A stretch of DNA of 64,000 nt, from positions 17,846-81,845 of the forward strand of contig NZ_JADMWW010000010.1 of NCBI RefSeq assembly GCF_015548375.1, written 5' to 3'. Both the position numbers and the translations under genes were made by a program. Every line of letters starts with the position of its first letter. The first letter of the stretch is position 1. This document shows, in pieces, positions 44,321 through 56,136 of this stretch. Under the pieces are notes generated by a model that made no database searches, was not told the origin of the DNA, and saw only the letters and a list, made by a program, of their open reading frames with translations. The stretch is from Collinsella aerofaciens. Its GTDB lineage: Bacteria > Actinomycetota > Coriobacteriia > Coriobacteriales > Coriobacteriaceae.

Positions 44321-45088
44321 ATGAAACCCATTTTGAATATTGAAAATTTAACAAAAATCTATGGCAATGTGCCAAGTCAAACAAAGGCACTGAATGGGAT
44401 CACCTTCCAGGTGATGCCGGGAGAGTTTCTCGGCATTATGGGAAGCAGCGGTTCCGGTAAATCCACACTGCTCAATTGTATTGCGACTGTGATTCAACCC
44501 ACAGGTGGAAGCATTCAGGTGGAAGGCGATACTCTGCAATCCCTCAAGGGAAAGGCTCTTGCAGAGTACCGTGGCAAAAAAGTTGGTTATCTATTCCAGA
44601 ACTTTGAATTGCTGGACAACCTGACTGGCAGGGAAAACATCCTGCTCCCGACTTCCTTGCATGGGGTATCCGAAGCAGAAAGCAGCCAGCGGCTGAAGCA
44701 GTTGGCTGACTATCTGGAAATCACTGATGTTCTGGATAAGTTTCCGTCCAAGATGTCCGGCGGCCAGCGTCAGCGTGTTGCGGCAGCAAGGGCTCTGATC
44801 TTACATCCCCAAATGATCCTTGCCGATGAACCGACGGGTGCGCTGGATTCTAAGAACGCAAGAAGTCTTATGGAGAAGCTGTCCGGCCTGAATCGTGACG
44901 AACAAGCTACGATCCTGATGGTAACCCATGATTCCAATGCCGCCAGCTTTTGCAAGCGCATTCTGTTCATCCAGGACGGCGTGATCTTTCATGAGCTTCG
45001 GCGTGGAGACGAAAGCCAGCAGGAGTTCTACGGGCGCATCCTGAAGGTGATGGCGCAACTGGGAGGGGGCAGCGCAAATGTTCTCTAA
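44321..45088 (+). CDS. Bce-type ABC transporter ATPase
   Basis: 255-aa ATPase of a peptide-antibiotic detoxification transporter (BceA/MacB-like). Walker A GSSGSGKSTLLN, Q-loop LFQNFELLDNLT, signature MSGGQRQRVAAARAL, Walker B MILADEPTGALD and H-loop VTHD are intact. Start ATG 44321 with GGAGGTAT. It overlaps the permease gene by 11 bases. In this family the transporter both removes and senses cell-wall-active peptides, signalling to the kinase encoded downstream. Confidence 0.93.
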   Translation: MKPILNIENLTKIYGNVPSQTKALNGITFQVMPGEFLGIMGSSGSGKSTLLNCIATVIQPTGGSIQVEGDTLQSLKGKALAEYRGKKVGYLFQNFELLDNLTGRENILLPTSLHGVSEAESSQRLKQLADYLEITDVLDKFPSKMSGGQRQRVAAARALILHPQMILADEPTGALDSKNARSLMEKLSGLNRDEQATILMVTHDSNAASFCKRILFIQDGVIFHELRRGDESQQEFYGRILKVMAQLGGGSANVL

Positions 45089-47150
45089 TCTCATTCTTCG
45101 GAACAGCCACCGCAGCCGAAAGGAAAACGGTCTGTTTTTCAGCTCCCTGGTGATTTCTATTGTTGCCTTTTACATGATTCTTTCCATCTCCACTCAAGAT
45201 GTGATGCTCTTTTTGCAGAAAATGGAGAGTGACGCAGTTGACAAACTCCTGCTTCTGATTCCTGCGTTTTATGGGATGACCCTCGGTATTCTGTTCTTTT
45301 TGATCTATTTTGCCTGCAAGTATCAGTTCGAGCGCAGACGGCATGAGTTTGGTGTTTATCTAATGTTGGGGATGCGTAGAAGTAAACTGTTTGGTATGCT
45401 TCTGGCGGAAGATTTCCTGACCAGTATTCTTGCCATGCTCATAGGCTTACCTGTGGCTGTGGTGCTTTCAGAAATTGTCAGTCTTGTCACCGCCAAGCTG
45501 GTAGGCATGGGGATCATCGGTCATCAGTTTTCTTTATCCTGGTCTGCAATTGAATGGACGCTGGCAGGATTTCTGGCAATTAAGCTGACGGCACTTCTGA
45601 TTTTGAGTGGACGAATCAGCCGCCAGGAGATCGGTACTTTGCTATCCCAGCCAACGAACCGCCCCAAAAAGCAAATGCCATCTGTTATCTATGGACTGGC
45701 TGCTATATGCGGAAGTGTGATGTTGGCAGTGGCTTACTACATGGCGATTCAGGGAATTGCATGGACAAAGGTAAGTATGATGGGACTGACTTTGCTGTTG
45801 GGCATAGTTGGTACGATGCTGCTTTTCTATGGGATGCGTGCGCTGATTGCTTTGATTGTTAAGAAAGGAAAAGGAAATAAGCAGCTTCATGTATTTACCT
45901 TCCGGCAGATTCAGGAGAATGTTATTCATCAGTCAACCTCCATGGCCATCAGCTCCCTGCTGATTCTGGCGGCGCTGTGTTGTTTTGGTGCGGGCGTAGG
46001 AATTGCAGGAACGAATAGCCTGTCTTCTGGCCATGTAATCGACTATACTTTTGAAGATCATACTGCAGAAGATTCATCGCAGGTTCTTCCGAATATAAAG
46101 GCAGCCCTGAAAGAAAACGGTTTGGAAAATCAATTTTCAGAGCTTTTTGAAATGAGGGTTGGGCGTATTCGCACCACAGAAGATTATGATAATGCCTACA
46201 GCATGGACGCTGTTATGGACTCTCTTCGGAGCCTGCCCCAGTCGGAAGACCGGGATGTCCTTCTGAACAATCTTGGTTATGCCACATACCCATATTTGAT
46301 TTGTTTATCGGACTATAATCGTTTGTTGGAATTGTCCGGCAAACCGGCTCTCCAATTAGGCGAAAAGGAGGCCGCTGTCTATATTGATACAAAGTTTACT
46401 ACGGTAAGTCGTACCGCAATGCTGAACCAAGTATTGGCCGGACAGCCCAAGGTGGAACTGGATGGTAGTCCGATTCATCTTACAGGAGAGGTTCAGTCTG
46501 TGAATTTGGTCACGGACCGTTCTATAACCTTGTCCTTTGCATTGATTCTTCCGGATGAAGCATTCCTATATTATAGCCAGGGAATGTATGATACCTATGT
46601 CAATGCGGTGCTCAGTGAGCAGGCTCTGGATGGAAATAGCCTTATGACTGCATATTTGGATTTGAACGAGAAGCTGGACGAAACTGGCATTGAATATGAA
46701 AGCTATCTTCAGAATATAGGTCGTCAGCTTTTCTACACCATAGCATCCAGTTATATTACCCTCTATCTTGCGATTGTTTTCCTGGTAGTTGCCAACACCA
46801 TCGTGGGTGTTCAGTTCCTGATGAGTCAGCAGAAAACCGGGCGCAGATACCAGACCCTGATCCGCCTGGGAGCTACTTACGAAACCCTTTGCCAGTCTGC
46901 TGGAAAGCAAATTACCTGGTTTATGGGACTTCCTGTATTGGTTGCGGCTGTCAGCAGTCTGTTTGGAGTCAGGGCGTTATTTACAGGGATACTCTCGTCC
47001 CGAACCCGTGGGACAGTGTCTGAAATGCTGCTTGTATCTGCTGCTATGATTTTACTACTTTGCGTGATAGAATATATTTATATGAGAGTGGTCAAGCGCT
47101 CCAGTGATCGGTATTTGCTGACACTGATGCAGCCGCAGAGAGAAGAATAA
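45078..47150 (+). CDS. Bce-type ABC permease (FtsX-like)
   Basis: 690-aa membrane protein with ten predicted helices: one near the N-terminus, a group at residues 55-300, a large extracellular domain of about 230 residues (roughly 315-545, rich in charged and Asp/Glu residues), and helices at the C-terminus. This layout is the BceB family, which binds lipid II-cycle peptide complexes. Intact. Its regulators lie directly downstream, only 19 bases away, but both are broken. Confidence 0.92.
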   Translation: MFSNLILRNSHRSRKENGLFFSSLVISIVAFYMILSISTQDVMLFLQKMESDAVDKLLLLIPAFYGMTLGILFFLIYFACKYQFERRRHEFGVYLMLGMRRSKLFGMLLAEDFLTSILAMLIGLPVAVVLSEIVSLVTAKLVGMGIIGHQFSLSWSAIEWTLAGFLAIKLTALLILSGRISRQEIGTLLSQPTNRPKKQMPSVIYGLAAICGSVMLAVAYYMAIQGIAWTKVSMMGLTLLLGIVGTMLLFYGMRALIALIVKKGKGNKQLHVFTFRQIQENVIHQSTSMAISSLLILAALCCFGAGVGIAGTNSLSSGHVIDYTFEDHTAEDSSQVLPNIKAALKENGLENQFSELFEMRVGRIRTTEDYDNAYSMDAVMDSLRSLPQSEDRDVLLNNLGYATYPYLICLSDYNRLLELSGKPALQLGEKEAAVYIDTKFTTVSRTAMLNQVLAGQPKVELDGSPIHLTGEVQSVNLVTDRSITLSFALILPDEAFLYYSQGMYDTYVNAVLSEQALDGNSLMTAYLDLNEKLDETGIEYESYLQNIGRQLFYTIASSYITLYLAIVFLVVANTIVGVQFLMSQQKTGRRYQTLIRLGATYETLCQSAGKQITWFMGLPVLVAAVSSLFGVRALFTGILSSRTRGTVSEMLLVSAAMILLLCVIEYIYMRVVKRSSDRYLLTLMQPQREE

Positions 47151-47169
47151 TTTGGAAGGAGGTGCTGTC

Positions 47170-47847
47170 ATGAAAAGAATTGCTGTTGTGGAAGATGAAG
47201 TCTATATGCGGGAAGAACTCTGCGATATGCTCCAAAAGGACGGCTATCTTGTGGAGGCAATTACCGAGTTTGAAGATGCCGCTCGGCTCTTGGCAGCCCT
47301 CCGCCCTGACCTTGTGATCTTAGACCTGAACTTGCCGGAGATCAGTGGCTTTCAAATCTGCCAGGAGCTAAAGAATAAAACTGCTATCCCCGTCCTGGTG
47401 CTGACTTCCAGAGATCAGGTAAAGGATGAACTGCAAGCGTTCCAGTTGGGTGCCGATGAATATTTGACGAAGCCGTGCAGAAAAGATCGACTTCTTGCCA
47501 GGGTATCCAATATTCTCAAAAGGTATGAAGGCCGTACCAATCTCATAGAGTGACCAGATTTCCTGTTAGACCAGCAGACCTACACGCTTTATATTCATAA
47601 TACCTCTGTGGTGCTTCCAAAAAATCAGGGAAAACTGTTGGTCGCTCTTTTGTCCGGCGGCGATGCTCTGGTCACGACGGAGCAGCTTTGCATGGCACTA
47701 TGGGGAACCACGGAATACATAGATGAAAATGCCTTGCAGGTTAACCTAACCCGGCTGAAAAAAACGATGTCCGCCCTTGAAATGAAGCAGCGAATCGTTG
47801 CAGTTCGAGGAATGGGCTACCGTTTGGAAGCGGAGGTGTCTCTATGA
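47170..47847 (+). pseudogene. OmpR-family response regulator, internal TGA
   Basis: Should control the Bce transporter. From ATG 47170 (site AAGGAGGTG) the receiver domain reads MKRIAVVEDEVYMREEL, with the phospho-acceptor in LVILDLNLPE (Asp52) and Lys in LTKPCRK. Codon 128 (47551-47553) is TGA; after it the same frame continues PDFLLDQQTYTLYIHNTS and a normal winged-helix domain ending VAVRGMGYRLEAEVSL. One base, GGA or similar to TGA, explains the break. The free receiver could be made, but without DNA-binding domain. The C-terminal piece (47608 on) has no ribosome site. Confidence 0.87.
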
Positions 47848-48870
47848 AGCAGCTTTGGCACATGATAGAACGGTACTACCCCTGGCTTCTGTTGCTGCTG
47901 GGCGTGGATTGCTTTTGCGCTGTCATTCTTTGGATTTCTGACATTCAGGTATTTCAAACCTTGATCGGGTTAGTAGTTCTGACGAGCATCCTTTTGTTTT
48001 CAGCGATTCTGTTTGTACTAAACAAGAGGGAGAACACCCACATGGAACTGTTCCGAGATTTCCTCAGTGATCCTACCATCTGCAATGAAGAACGGCTGCT
48101 CAGTGCCATTAGTCAGAAAGAAGGAGAATCTGTCCGATTTTTGGCTTCGGTTTTACGGGAATACAAAAACGAGAGTAACAATATGGCGGATGCCCTACGG
48201 GACTATGAAGAATACGTGGAGGGCTGGGCACATGAAGCGAAAACGCCCCTATCGTTGCTGACCATGCTCTTGGATAACCGGAACGATGAAATCTCTCCTT
48301 CCCTGCAAGCAAAGCTGGATTATGTCCGCAGTCAGCTTCAGGAGGATGTCACGCAGATGCTGTACTATGCCCGGTTGAAGAGCAGTACAAAGGATTACCG
48401 ATTTGAGGATGTCAATTTGAATGACTGCTTGGGTGAAGTTCTGGAGGACTATGCCCCACTTCTTGAAGAGAAGCAGTTTTGTCATTCTCAACAAACTGCA
48501 ATCTGAAACAGTCTATACAGACCGTAGAGGACTTCAGTTTATGTTGGGACAAATCGTTAGCAATGCCATCAAATATAGCAGCGATAGTCCCATGCTTACA
48601 ATTTCCGTGATACATTCGGAGACTGCAGATATCCTTTCTGTTGAAGATAACGGCATTGGCGTAAAAAAATATAATCTGCCGTACATTTTTCAAAAGGGCT
48701 TTACCGGGGATTCTACTGACAGCAGAAAGAAGGCTACCGGTATGGGACTTTACCTGGTTAAGAAGATGGCCGACGATCTAAATCTTCATCTGGAAGCAGC
48801 TTCCCAGTGGGGAAAGAGCTTCAAGATTGTCATCTTCTTTCCTAAATTGAGATCCAACGGAGGGAAATAA
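47844..48870 (+). pseudogene. BceS-like sensor histidine kinase, frameshifted
   Basis: Short two-helix intramembrane-sensing kinase. The ATG overlaps the regulator stop (ATGA). It has two hydrophobic helices (residues 13-58), the phosphorylation helix EGWAHEAKTPLSLL (His130), then LLEEKQF. At a TTTT run (48477-48480) the frame ends with 10 foreign residues and TGA. In the next frame the ATPase domain continues VILNKLQSETVYTDRRG, NAIKYSSDSP (N-box), VEDNGIGV (G1) and GMGLYLVKKM (G2) to 48870. One extra T in the run joins them. As it stands the kinase lacks its catalytic domain. Confidence 0.87.
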
Positions 48871-48877
48871 TATAAAC

Positions 48878-48910
48878 AGAAAAACGCCCGCAGGATTTTC
48901 TCCTGCGGGC
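48878..48910 (-). terminator. intrinsic terminator of the DUF6061-like gene
   Basis: GCCCGCAGGA (48886-48895) and TCCTGCGGGC (48901-48910) with TTTTC loop; the minus strand continues GTTTTTCTG. It may also slow rightward kinase transcription, as the genes converge. Confidence 0.85.
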
Positions 48911-48919
48911 AGCGTGTTG

Positions 48920-49168
48920 TCAGCTATCCCAAGGCTTGTATTCTGTTACAGTTTTCAAATAGGTTTCGGGATCGCCGTTCAAGATAAGGTCTGCATACTC
49001 CAAAGGAGCGTTGTAGATCAAATAATCCAGCTCTGACCGCTGATACATATTGTCAGCAATCTCGTTCTCAACGACGATAGTGTCAATCGCAATCATACTG
49101 CCGTCGCTGAATTTCACTTCCACACAGCAATTATCCATATTGTAGGCACAAGATATTAAGGTTTTCAT
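48920..49168 (-). CDS. DUF6061-like small protein
   Basis: 82-aa protein starting MKTLISCAYNMDNCCVEVKF with GGAGGACATACC upstream, followed by SDGSMIAIDTIVVEN and a tail ending YKPWDS. It matches the small DUF6061 proteins that often mark the right end of Tn4451-like elements. No function is known. It faces inward against the Bce module. Confidence 0.75.
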   Translation of the reverse strand: MKTLISCAYNMDNCCVEVKFSDGSMIAIDTIVVENEIADNMYQRSELDYLIYNAPLEYADLILNGDPETYLKTVTEYKPWDS

Positions 49169-49201
49169 GGTATGTCCTCCATAATTCGTAATATAAAGCG
49201 A

Positions 49202-49241
49202 AAATCCCGTCTGACTTTCTGTTAGAAATCAGACGGGATTT
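49202..49241. terminator. bidirectional terminator near the right end
   Basis: AAATCCCGTCTGA (49202-49214) pairs perfectly with TCAGACGGGATTT (49229-49241), giving A-run and T-run on both sides. It insulates the element from the host MATE gene. Confidence 0.75.
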
Positions 49242-49288
49242 GTCCGTATGCACCCCGGAAACCGTCAGCTAACAGTTGATAAGTAAAT

Positions 49289-49311
49289 TAGTTCCTTATC
49301 ACTGTTAAGCC
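49289..49311 (-). repeat. right terminal inverted repeat of the element
   Basis: Reverse complement GGCTTAACAGTGATAAGGAACTA matches the left end at 20 of 23 bases; TTGTAG follows five bases further out. Confidence 0.8.
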
Positions 49312-49372
49312 AATCGTTGTAGGGTTTTCACTACACTGGTAGCTAAACGAACCCAGCCAGAAAGCCCCGCTC

Positions 49373-50719
49373 ATGGAACACGACCTCACACGTGGCAATG
49401 TCCTCAAGACCATCGCGGTCTTTGCCCTGCCTTATATGCTCTCGTACTTTTTGCAGATGCTCTACGGCATGGCCGACCTGTACATGATGGGGCAGTTTAG
49501 CGGCGCCGCCGGCATCACCGCCGTGGCAAATGGCGCTCAGACGCTCTATATGATTACCGTGGCGCTCGTAGGACTGGCCATGGGAACCACGGTGGTCGTC
49601 GGCCACGCCGTGGGCTCACGCCGCTTCGACCGCGCCGAGACCGCCATCGGCAACACCATCACTCTCTTTATGGGTGTCTCGGTGGTGCTGGCCGCTGTCC
49701 TGCTCGCACTGTGCCCGCAGATCGTGGCGCTCATTGGCACGCCGGCCGAGGCGGTCGAAGGAACCGCCGCCTACCTGCGCATCTGCTTTGTCGGCATTCC
49801 GTTTATCGCCGCATACAACATCCTCTCGGCCATTTTTCGCGGCCTGGGCGATTCGCGCTCGCCTATGTACGTGATCGGCGTGGCATGCATCATCAACATC
49901 GCGCTCGATTTTCTGTTTATCGGCCACATGGGGCTCGGCCCCGTGGGCGCGGCGCTCGGCACGGTAACCGCTCAGACGGCCAGCGTTGCCCTCGCGCTTG
50001 TGTGGCTCAAGAGCCGCCGCACGAACATCCACGTTAAGCGCAGCGACCTGCGCCCCCAGCCCGAGGTGCTCGGCAGCATTCTTAAGATCGGCGTGCCCGT
50101 GGCCGTGCAGGACGGCTGCATCCAGGTAGCGTTTATGTTTATCACCGTCATCGCCAACCACCGAGGGCTCGTCGACGCCGCCGCCGTGGGCCTGGTCGAG
50201 AAGATGATCAGCTTTTTGTTCATTGTGCCGAGTTCCATGGGCGCCACCGTCAGCGCGCTCACGGCGCAGAATGCCGGCGCGGGCAAGGGCGACCGCGCGC
50301 GTCAGGTGCTCAAAGACGCCATGACCATCTCGGTGGTGTACGGCTGCCTGATCACGGTGCTGATGTGGCTGGTAGCGCCGGCGTTTATCGGCTTTTTTGC
50401 CAAGGACGCCGCAGTGGTCGCGGCCGGCACTGGCTACATGCGCAGCTACATTTTCGACGCGATCTTTGCCGGCATCCACATTTGCTTTAGTGGCTTTTTC
50501 GCTGCATACGGCAAGAGCTACATCGGCTTTGCGCACAACGTACTAGCCGTGGCGCTCATTCGCGTGCCGGGCGCGTGGCTGCTGTCGAACGCCTATTCCG
50601 ACACGCTGTTTCCCATGGGCATCGCCTCGCCGTGCGGATCGATTTTGTCGGCGGTCATCTGTGTTGTCGCGTTTACCGTGCTCAACCGGCGCGGGGCTTT
50701 TGACAAGTTGGTGGCGTAG
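49373..50719 (+). CDS. MATE-family multidrug/sodium antiporter
   Basis: 448-aa inner-membrane exporter with twelve hydrophobic helices; the start EHDLTRGNVLKTIAVFALPYML and MADLYMMGQFSG are standard for NorM/DinF-like MATE proteins, and an internal duplication (two halves around residue 225) is visible. Start ATG 49373 with a weak AGAAAG site; the mobile element ends about 60 bases upstream and has probably separated the gene from its original promoter. The following MerR regulator, 54 bases on, likely controls it. Confidence 0.9.
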   Translation: MEHDLTRGNVLKTIAVFALPYMLSYFLQMLYGMADLYMMGQFSGAAGITAVANGAQTLYMITVALVGLAMGTTVVVGHAVGSRRFDRAETAIGNTITLFMGVSVVLAAVLLALCPQIVALIGTPAEAVEGTAAYLRICFVGIPFIAAYNILSAIFRGLGDSRSPMYVIGVACIINIALDFLFIGHMGLGPVGAALGTVTAQTASVALALVWLKSRRTNIHVKRSDLRPQPEVLGSILKIGVPVAVQDGCIQVAFMFITVIANHRGLVDAAAVGLVEKMISFLFIVPSSMGATVSALTAQNAGAGKGDRARQVLKDAMTISVVYGCLITVLMWLVAPAFIGFFAKDAAVVAAGTGYMRSYIFDAIFAGIHICFSGFFAAYGKSYIGFAHNVLAVALIRVPGAWLLSNAYSDTLFPMGIASPCGSILSAVICVVAFTVLNRRGAFDKLVA

Positions 50720-50773
50720 CGGGGCGACGCGAGTCTGGCGCCCCTCCCCGACCCTATTGAAAGGAGCGGTCCT

Positions 50774-51619
50774 GTGACCGACACGCCAAGTGAACATACT
50801 GAGGGCCTGCTCCGCATTGGCGAGGTGGCGCGCCTGTTTAACCTGAGCGTTGGGACGCTACGTCATTACGAGCAGATGGGCTTGCTGGACCCGGCGTACA
50901 TCGATCCGGCAAGCGGGTACCGCTACTACGGATCGCGGCAGCTCTCCACCCTCAATACCATCAGCCACCTGCGTGTTCTCGACTTGCCGTTGGCGCAAAT
51001 CCGTGAGTTTGTGACCACGCGCGACGTGGACCTTATGCAGCGGCAGCTGGCTCAGCAACAGGAGCTCATCGAGCGCAAGCGCCGCGAGCTGGAGCGCGTG
51101 TCGCGCAAGATCGATAACCGGCTTGCGCTGCTGCACGATGCCTTGAACACCGAGCTCGATAGCATTTGCACAATCGATGCGCCCGAGCTTCGCTGCGCCG
51201 TGTTGCGCGAACGCGTCAACCCTACCGACGCCTATGCGCTGGAGTGGCAGATTCGTCAATTGCAGAAGGGCCAGCACGAGACCTTTGTCTTCCTGGGCAA
51301 CTTGGGCGTTGGGATTAGCGCCGAACGCCTGGCCGCCGGCGACTTTGATGGCTACGACGAGGTCTTTCTACTGCTCGATGACACCGATGAATACCTGGGC
51401 GATGTCGAGGTGCGACCCGCCGCGCGCTGCCTGACCATTAGCTTTCGCGGCACGCACGGGCAAGCGGGTCCGCGCTACGAGCAGCTGCTCGGCTATATGC
51501 GCGAGCACGGCCTGACACCCGCCGGCCCCTCGCGTGAGATTGCCCTTATCGACGACATCATCAGCGACGACCCGGCGACCTACGTGACGCAGATCACGGT
51601 ACCCGTATCGCTAGGCTAG
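50774..51619 (+). CDS. MerR-family regulator with GyrI-like ligand domain
   Basis: BmrR-type activator of multidrug export. The 281-aa protein has the N-terminal winged HTH LRIGEVARLFNLSVGTLRHYEQMGLL with PASGYRYYG, a dimerisation coiled coil (about residues 85-115), and a C-terminal GyrI-like effector domain. Start GTG 50774 with AAAGGAGCGG. It follows the MATE gene in the same direction, so drug binding may raise exporter expression. Inferred from context. Confidence 0.88.
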   Translation: MTDTPSEHTEGLLRIGEVARLFNLSVGTLRHYEQMGLLDPAYIDPASGYRYYGSRQLSTLNTISHLRVLDLPLAQIREFVTTRDVDLMQRQLAQQQELIERKRRELERVSRKIDNRLALLHDALNTELDSICTIDAPELRCAVLRERVNPTDAYALEWQIRQLQKGQHETFVFLGNLGVGISAERLAAGDFDGYDEVFLLLDDTDEYLGDVEVRPAARCLTISFRGTHGQAGPRYEQLLGYMREHGLTPAGPSREIALIDDIISDDPATYVTQITVPVSLG

Positions 51620-51789
51620 ACCGAGCCTCGTCTCTAACTCGGTCAACGCCTCAAAAGCATCACGAGACGCATCTGCCGAGCGCTCACGTTCCGCAATGCG
51701 AATTCGCGCCATCAGGTGCTCTTTTGCCTGCCCTTGGGCGTGCCTCGTGCGCCCTTCCGCCTGCGAGCAATTGCGATTCTCTATATCCA

Positions 51790-51790
<1 letters not shown>
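51611..51790 (-). CDS. small protein coupled to ligA, 59 aa
   Basis: The ATG shares a base with the ligA stop (TAATG), so it would be translated by ribosomes finishing LigA. It begins MDIENRNCSQAEGRTRHA and ends FEALTELETRLGLA; basic, probably one long helix. No family recognised. It overlaps the convergent MerR gene end by nine bases. A real but unknown small gene seems somewhat more likely than chance. Confidence 0.5.
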
Positions 51791-54329
<2,539 letters not shown>

Positions 54330-54393
54330 GACCATACCGAAACAAGCCTCTTGCCAGCCACAAGTGATCCGTTTTCCTCCGTCCCCAAGGGAT

Positions 54394-54440
54394 CATCGCG
54401 AAAAGAGGGGGCTGTCCCGCGTTGGCGGGACAGCCCCCTC
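54394..54440 (-). terminator. intrinsic terminator of htrA
   Basis: GAGGGGGCTGTCCCGC (54405-54420) pairs perfectly with its complement at 54425-54440 across a GTTG loop; the minus strand continues TTTTCGCGATG. Confidence 0.9.
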
Positions 54441-54467
54441 TGGCATCGGTATGTGCGATACGGCTCG

Positions 54468-55928
54468 TTAGTAACCCTGGCCGTAGCCCTGACCCTGGCC
54501 CTGCTGGCCCAGCAGCTCCTCCAGGTACTGGCGCAGCTGCTCGTCGGTAATACCGCCGTTGCCGGTGTCGGTCGAACTGTCGTCCTGCTGCTGGTTCTGC
54601 AGCTCCTCATCGGAGCCCAGCTCGACGGTGACCTTCTTCTCTTCCTTGCCGCGCATGAGCGTGATCTCGACCTTCTCGCCCACCTCGTGGCTGCGCAGCG
54701 CGATGATCAGGCCATCGGCGCTCGTGATCTCGTCGTCGCCCAACTTGGTGATGACGTCGCCCTCCTGAATGCCGGCCTTGGCGGCAGGACCGTCCTCAAC
54801 GACGCTCGCCACATACGCGCCGCTATCGGTGCTCAGCTTGTTGGTGCGGGCGTTGAGCGCGTTGACGCTCGAAAGCGTAGCGCCCATGTACGGATGCACC
54901 GGCGTCTTGCCGCCGATGATCTGGTCGGCAATGTTCTTGGCGTAGTTAACGGGAATAGCAAAGCCCACGCCCGAGCTGGAGCCCGAGTAGCTCTCGATGA
55001 GCGAGTTGATGCCCACCAGCTCACCGTTGTCGTTGACGAGCGCGCCGCCGGAGTTGCCCGGGTTGATGGCGGCATCGGTCTGAATCATGTTGGCATAGAT
55101 GGTGTTACCGCTGGTAGAGCTCATGGCCGTGGAACGATAGAGCGCCGACACGATACCCGTGGAGACAGACTGCTCGTTGCCGAAGGGCGAGCCAATCGCC
55201 ATGACCCACTCGCCCACGTTGAGCTTGGAGGAATCACCAATCTCGATCGGCGTGAGCTTGGAGGCATCGGCATCCTTGAGCTTGATGACGGCCAGGTCGC
55301 TCGAGGCGTCGTTGCCAACGAACTCGGCCTCATATGTAGTGCCGTCGTCCATGGTAACCACGTACTGGTCATAGCCATCGACCACGTGGTTGTTGGTGAG
55401 GACGTGGCCCTCGGTATCGAGCACCACGCCCGAACCGACGCTGCCCGAGTTGTCCGACTCGTCGGCAGACTGCGAAAGCGAGCCATTCTGGCTACCGCTC
55501 GAAGTGGCGGTGATGGAAACCACGGAGGGCAATGCCTTGGCAGAAACGGCCTCGGCCAGCGTGGTGTCCTCGGAATCAATCGTAATCTTTTGCGTCGATG
55601 AACCCGAAGCACCCGCCGTCACGGCATTCTTGCCGCCACCGATATCGAGCGTGCCGCTCATAATGAGCGCAATGACCAGCAGGGCGCCGCAGGCACAGCC
55701 GGCGAGTGCCGTAATAAAGATCGGCAACTTTTTGGTCTTGGTTTTGACCACTGTGTGCTTGTTTACAACCTGCTGGCTGCCCAGCGGCTTTCCGGTCTGC
55801 GTGTCGTAAGCCTGCACGTAGGGAATGTTGCTACCGGCAGGCGTCGACTCCACCTGCACGCGCGGCTGCTGCTGGGTCTCGCCGGCGTTGCCCGCATCCT
55901 GGGGACGCTGGGAATCGTACTCGCTCAT
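54468..55928 (-). CDS. HtrA/DegP-like serine protease
   Basis: Membrane-anchored protease/chaperone for misfolded envelope proteins. 486 aa: a cytoplasmic Gln/Thr-rich N-terminus, one membrane helix (about residues 67-92), trypsin-like domain with His181 (TNNHVVDGYD), Asp211 (SSDLAVIKL) and Ser293 (NPGNSGGAL), a PDZ domain (ASVVEDGPAAKAGIQEGD, about residues 375-450), and an unusual Gln/Gly-rich tail QQGQGQGYGQGY. The start is ATG 55928 with AAAGGATCG; the extension to 55967 is unlikely. A GlnR-like gene lies upstream, separated by a terminator. Confidence 0.94.
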   Translation of the reverse strand: MSEYDSQRPQDAGNAGETQQQPRVQVESTPAGSNIPYVQAYDTQTGKPLGSQQVVNKHTVVKTKTKKLPIFITALAGCACGALLVIALIMSGTLDIGGGKNAVTAGASGSSTQKITIDSEDTTLAEAVSAKALPSVVSITATSSGSQNGSLSQSADESDNSGSVGSGVVLDTEGHVLTNNHVVDGYDQYVVTMDDGTTYEAEFVGNDASSDLAVIKLKDADASKLTPIEIGDSSKLNVGEWVMAIGSPFGNEQSVSTGIVSALYRSTAMSSTSGNTIYANMIQTDAAINPGNSGGALVNDNGELVGINSLIESYSGSSSGVGFAIPVNYAKNIADQIIGGKTPVHPYMGATLSSVNALNARTNKLSTDSGAYVASVVEDGPAAKAGIQEGDVITKLGDDEITSADGLIIALRSHEVGEKVEITLMRGKEEKKVTVELGSDEELQNQQQDDSSTDTGNGGITDEQLRQYLEELLGQQGQGQGYGQGY

Positions 55929-55945
55929 AGCTGCGATCCTTTCGT

Positions 55946-55981
55946 CAAATAACCAAAGGCCCGCCAAACATGTGGCGGGCC
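55946..55981 (-). terminator. terminator between the regulator and htrA
   Basis: GGCCCGCCA (55958-55966) pairs with TGGCGGGCC (55973-55981); TTTGGTTATTTG follows on the minus strand. Confidence 0.75.
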
Positions 55982-56099
55982 ATCATTGTTCACGTTGAGT
56001 TGTACCCCAATATGCGGGCGAACGTGTATGAGAACGCAATCTTTTAGGAAGGCTTAAGTTCTGCTGCAAACTCGAAAGGGATCCACGCATGCGGCAAAA

Positions 56100-56132
56100 C
56101 CACCACGAAGGTGCCTGTCCCCTTTGTGGTGG
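56100..56132. repeat. 'CCACCACGAAGGTGCCTG' palindrome, copy 5
   Basis: CCACCACGAAGG and CCTTTGTGGTGG arms (one wobble) around TGCCTGTCC; abuts the stop of the GlnR-like gene. Confidence 0.85.
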
Positions 56133-56136
56133 AAAT

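Larger units (their letters stand above)
34651..49311. mobile_element. Tn4451/TnpX-class mobilizable transposon, ~14.7 kb
   Basis: Firmicutes-type DNA clearly lower in GC than the host. The ends carry imperfect inverted repeats GGCTTAAYAGTGAYAAGKAACTA (34651-34673 and 49289-49311), each flanked outside by CTACAA within five bases; true cut sites are uncertain by about 10 bp. Gene order from left: large serine recombinase, TnpW-like, MobV relaxase with oriT, HTH protein, two primase-like proteins, then rightward DUF6076-like, unknown, sigma-like, Bce-type ABC module, DUF6061-like. No type IV secretion genes: it can excise and be mobilized but needs a helper for transfer. It lies about 60 bp before the MATE gene. 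Confidence 0.92.

Noticed and set aside
47551..47553. TGA in the response regulator read as selenocysteine
   Set aside because: It falls in an inter-domain linker where Cys/Sec is not conserved, and no suitable selenocysteine element is seen.
34651..49311. Element as a self-transmissible conjugative transposon
   Set aside because: No VirB4, VirD4 or other secretion genes; only a MobV relaxase, so mobilizable only.
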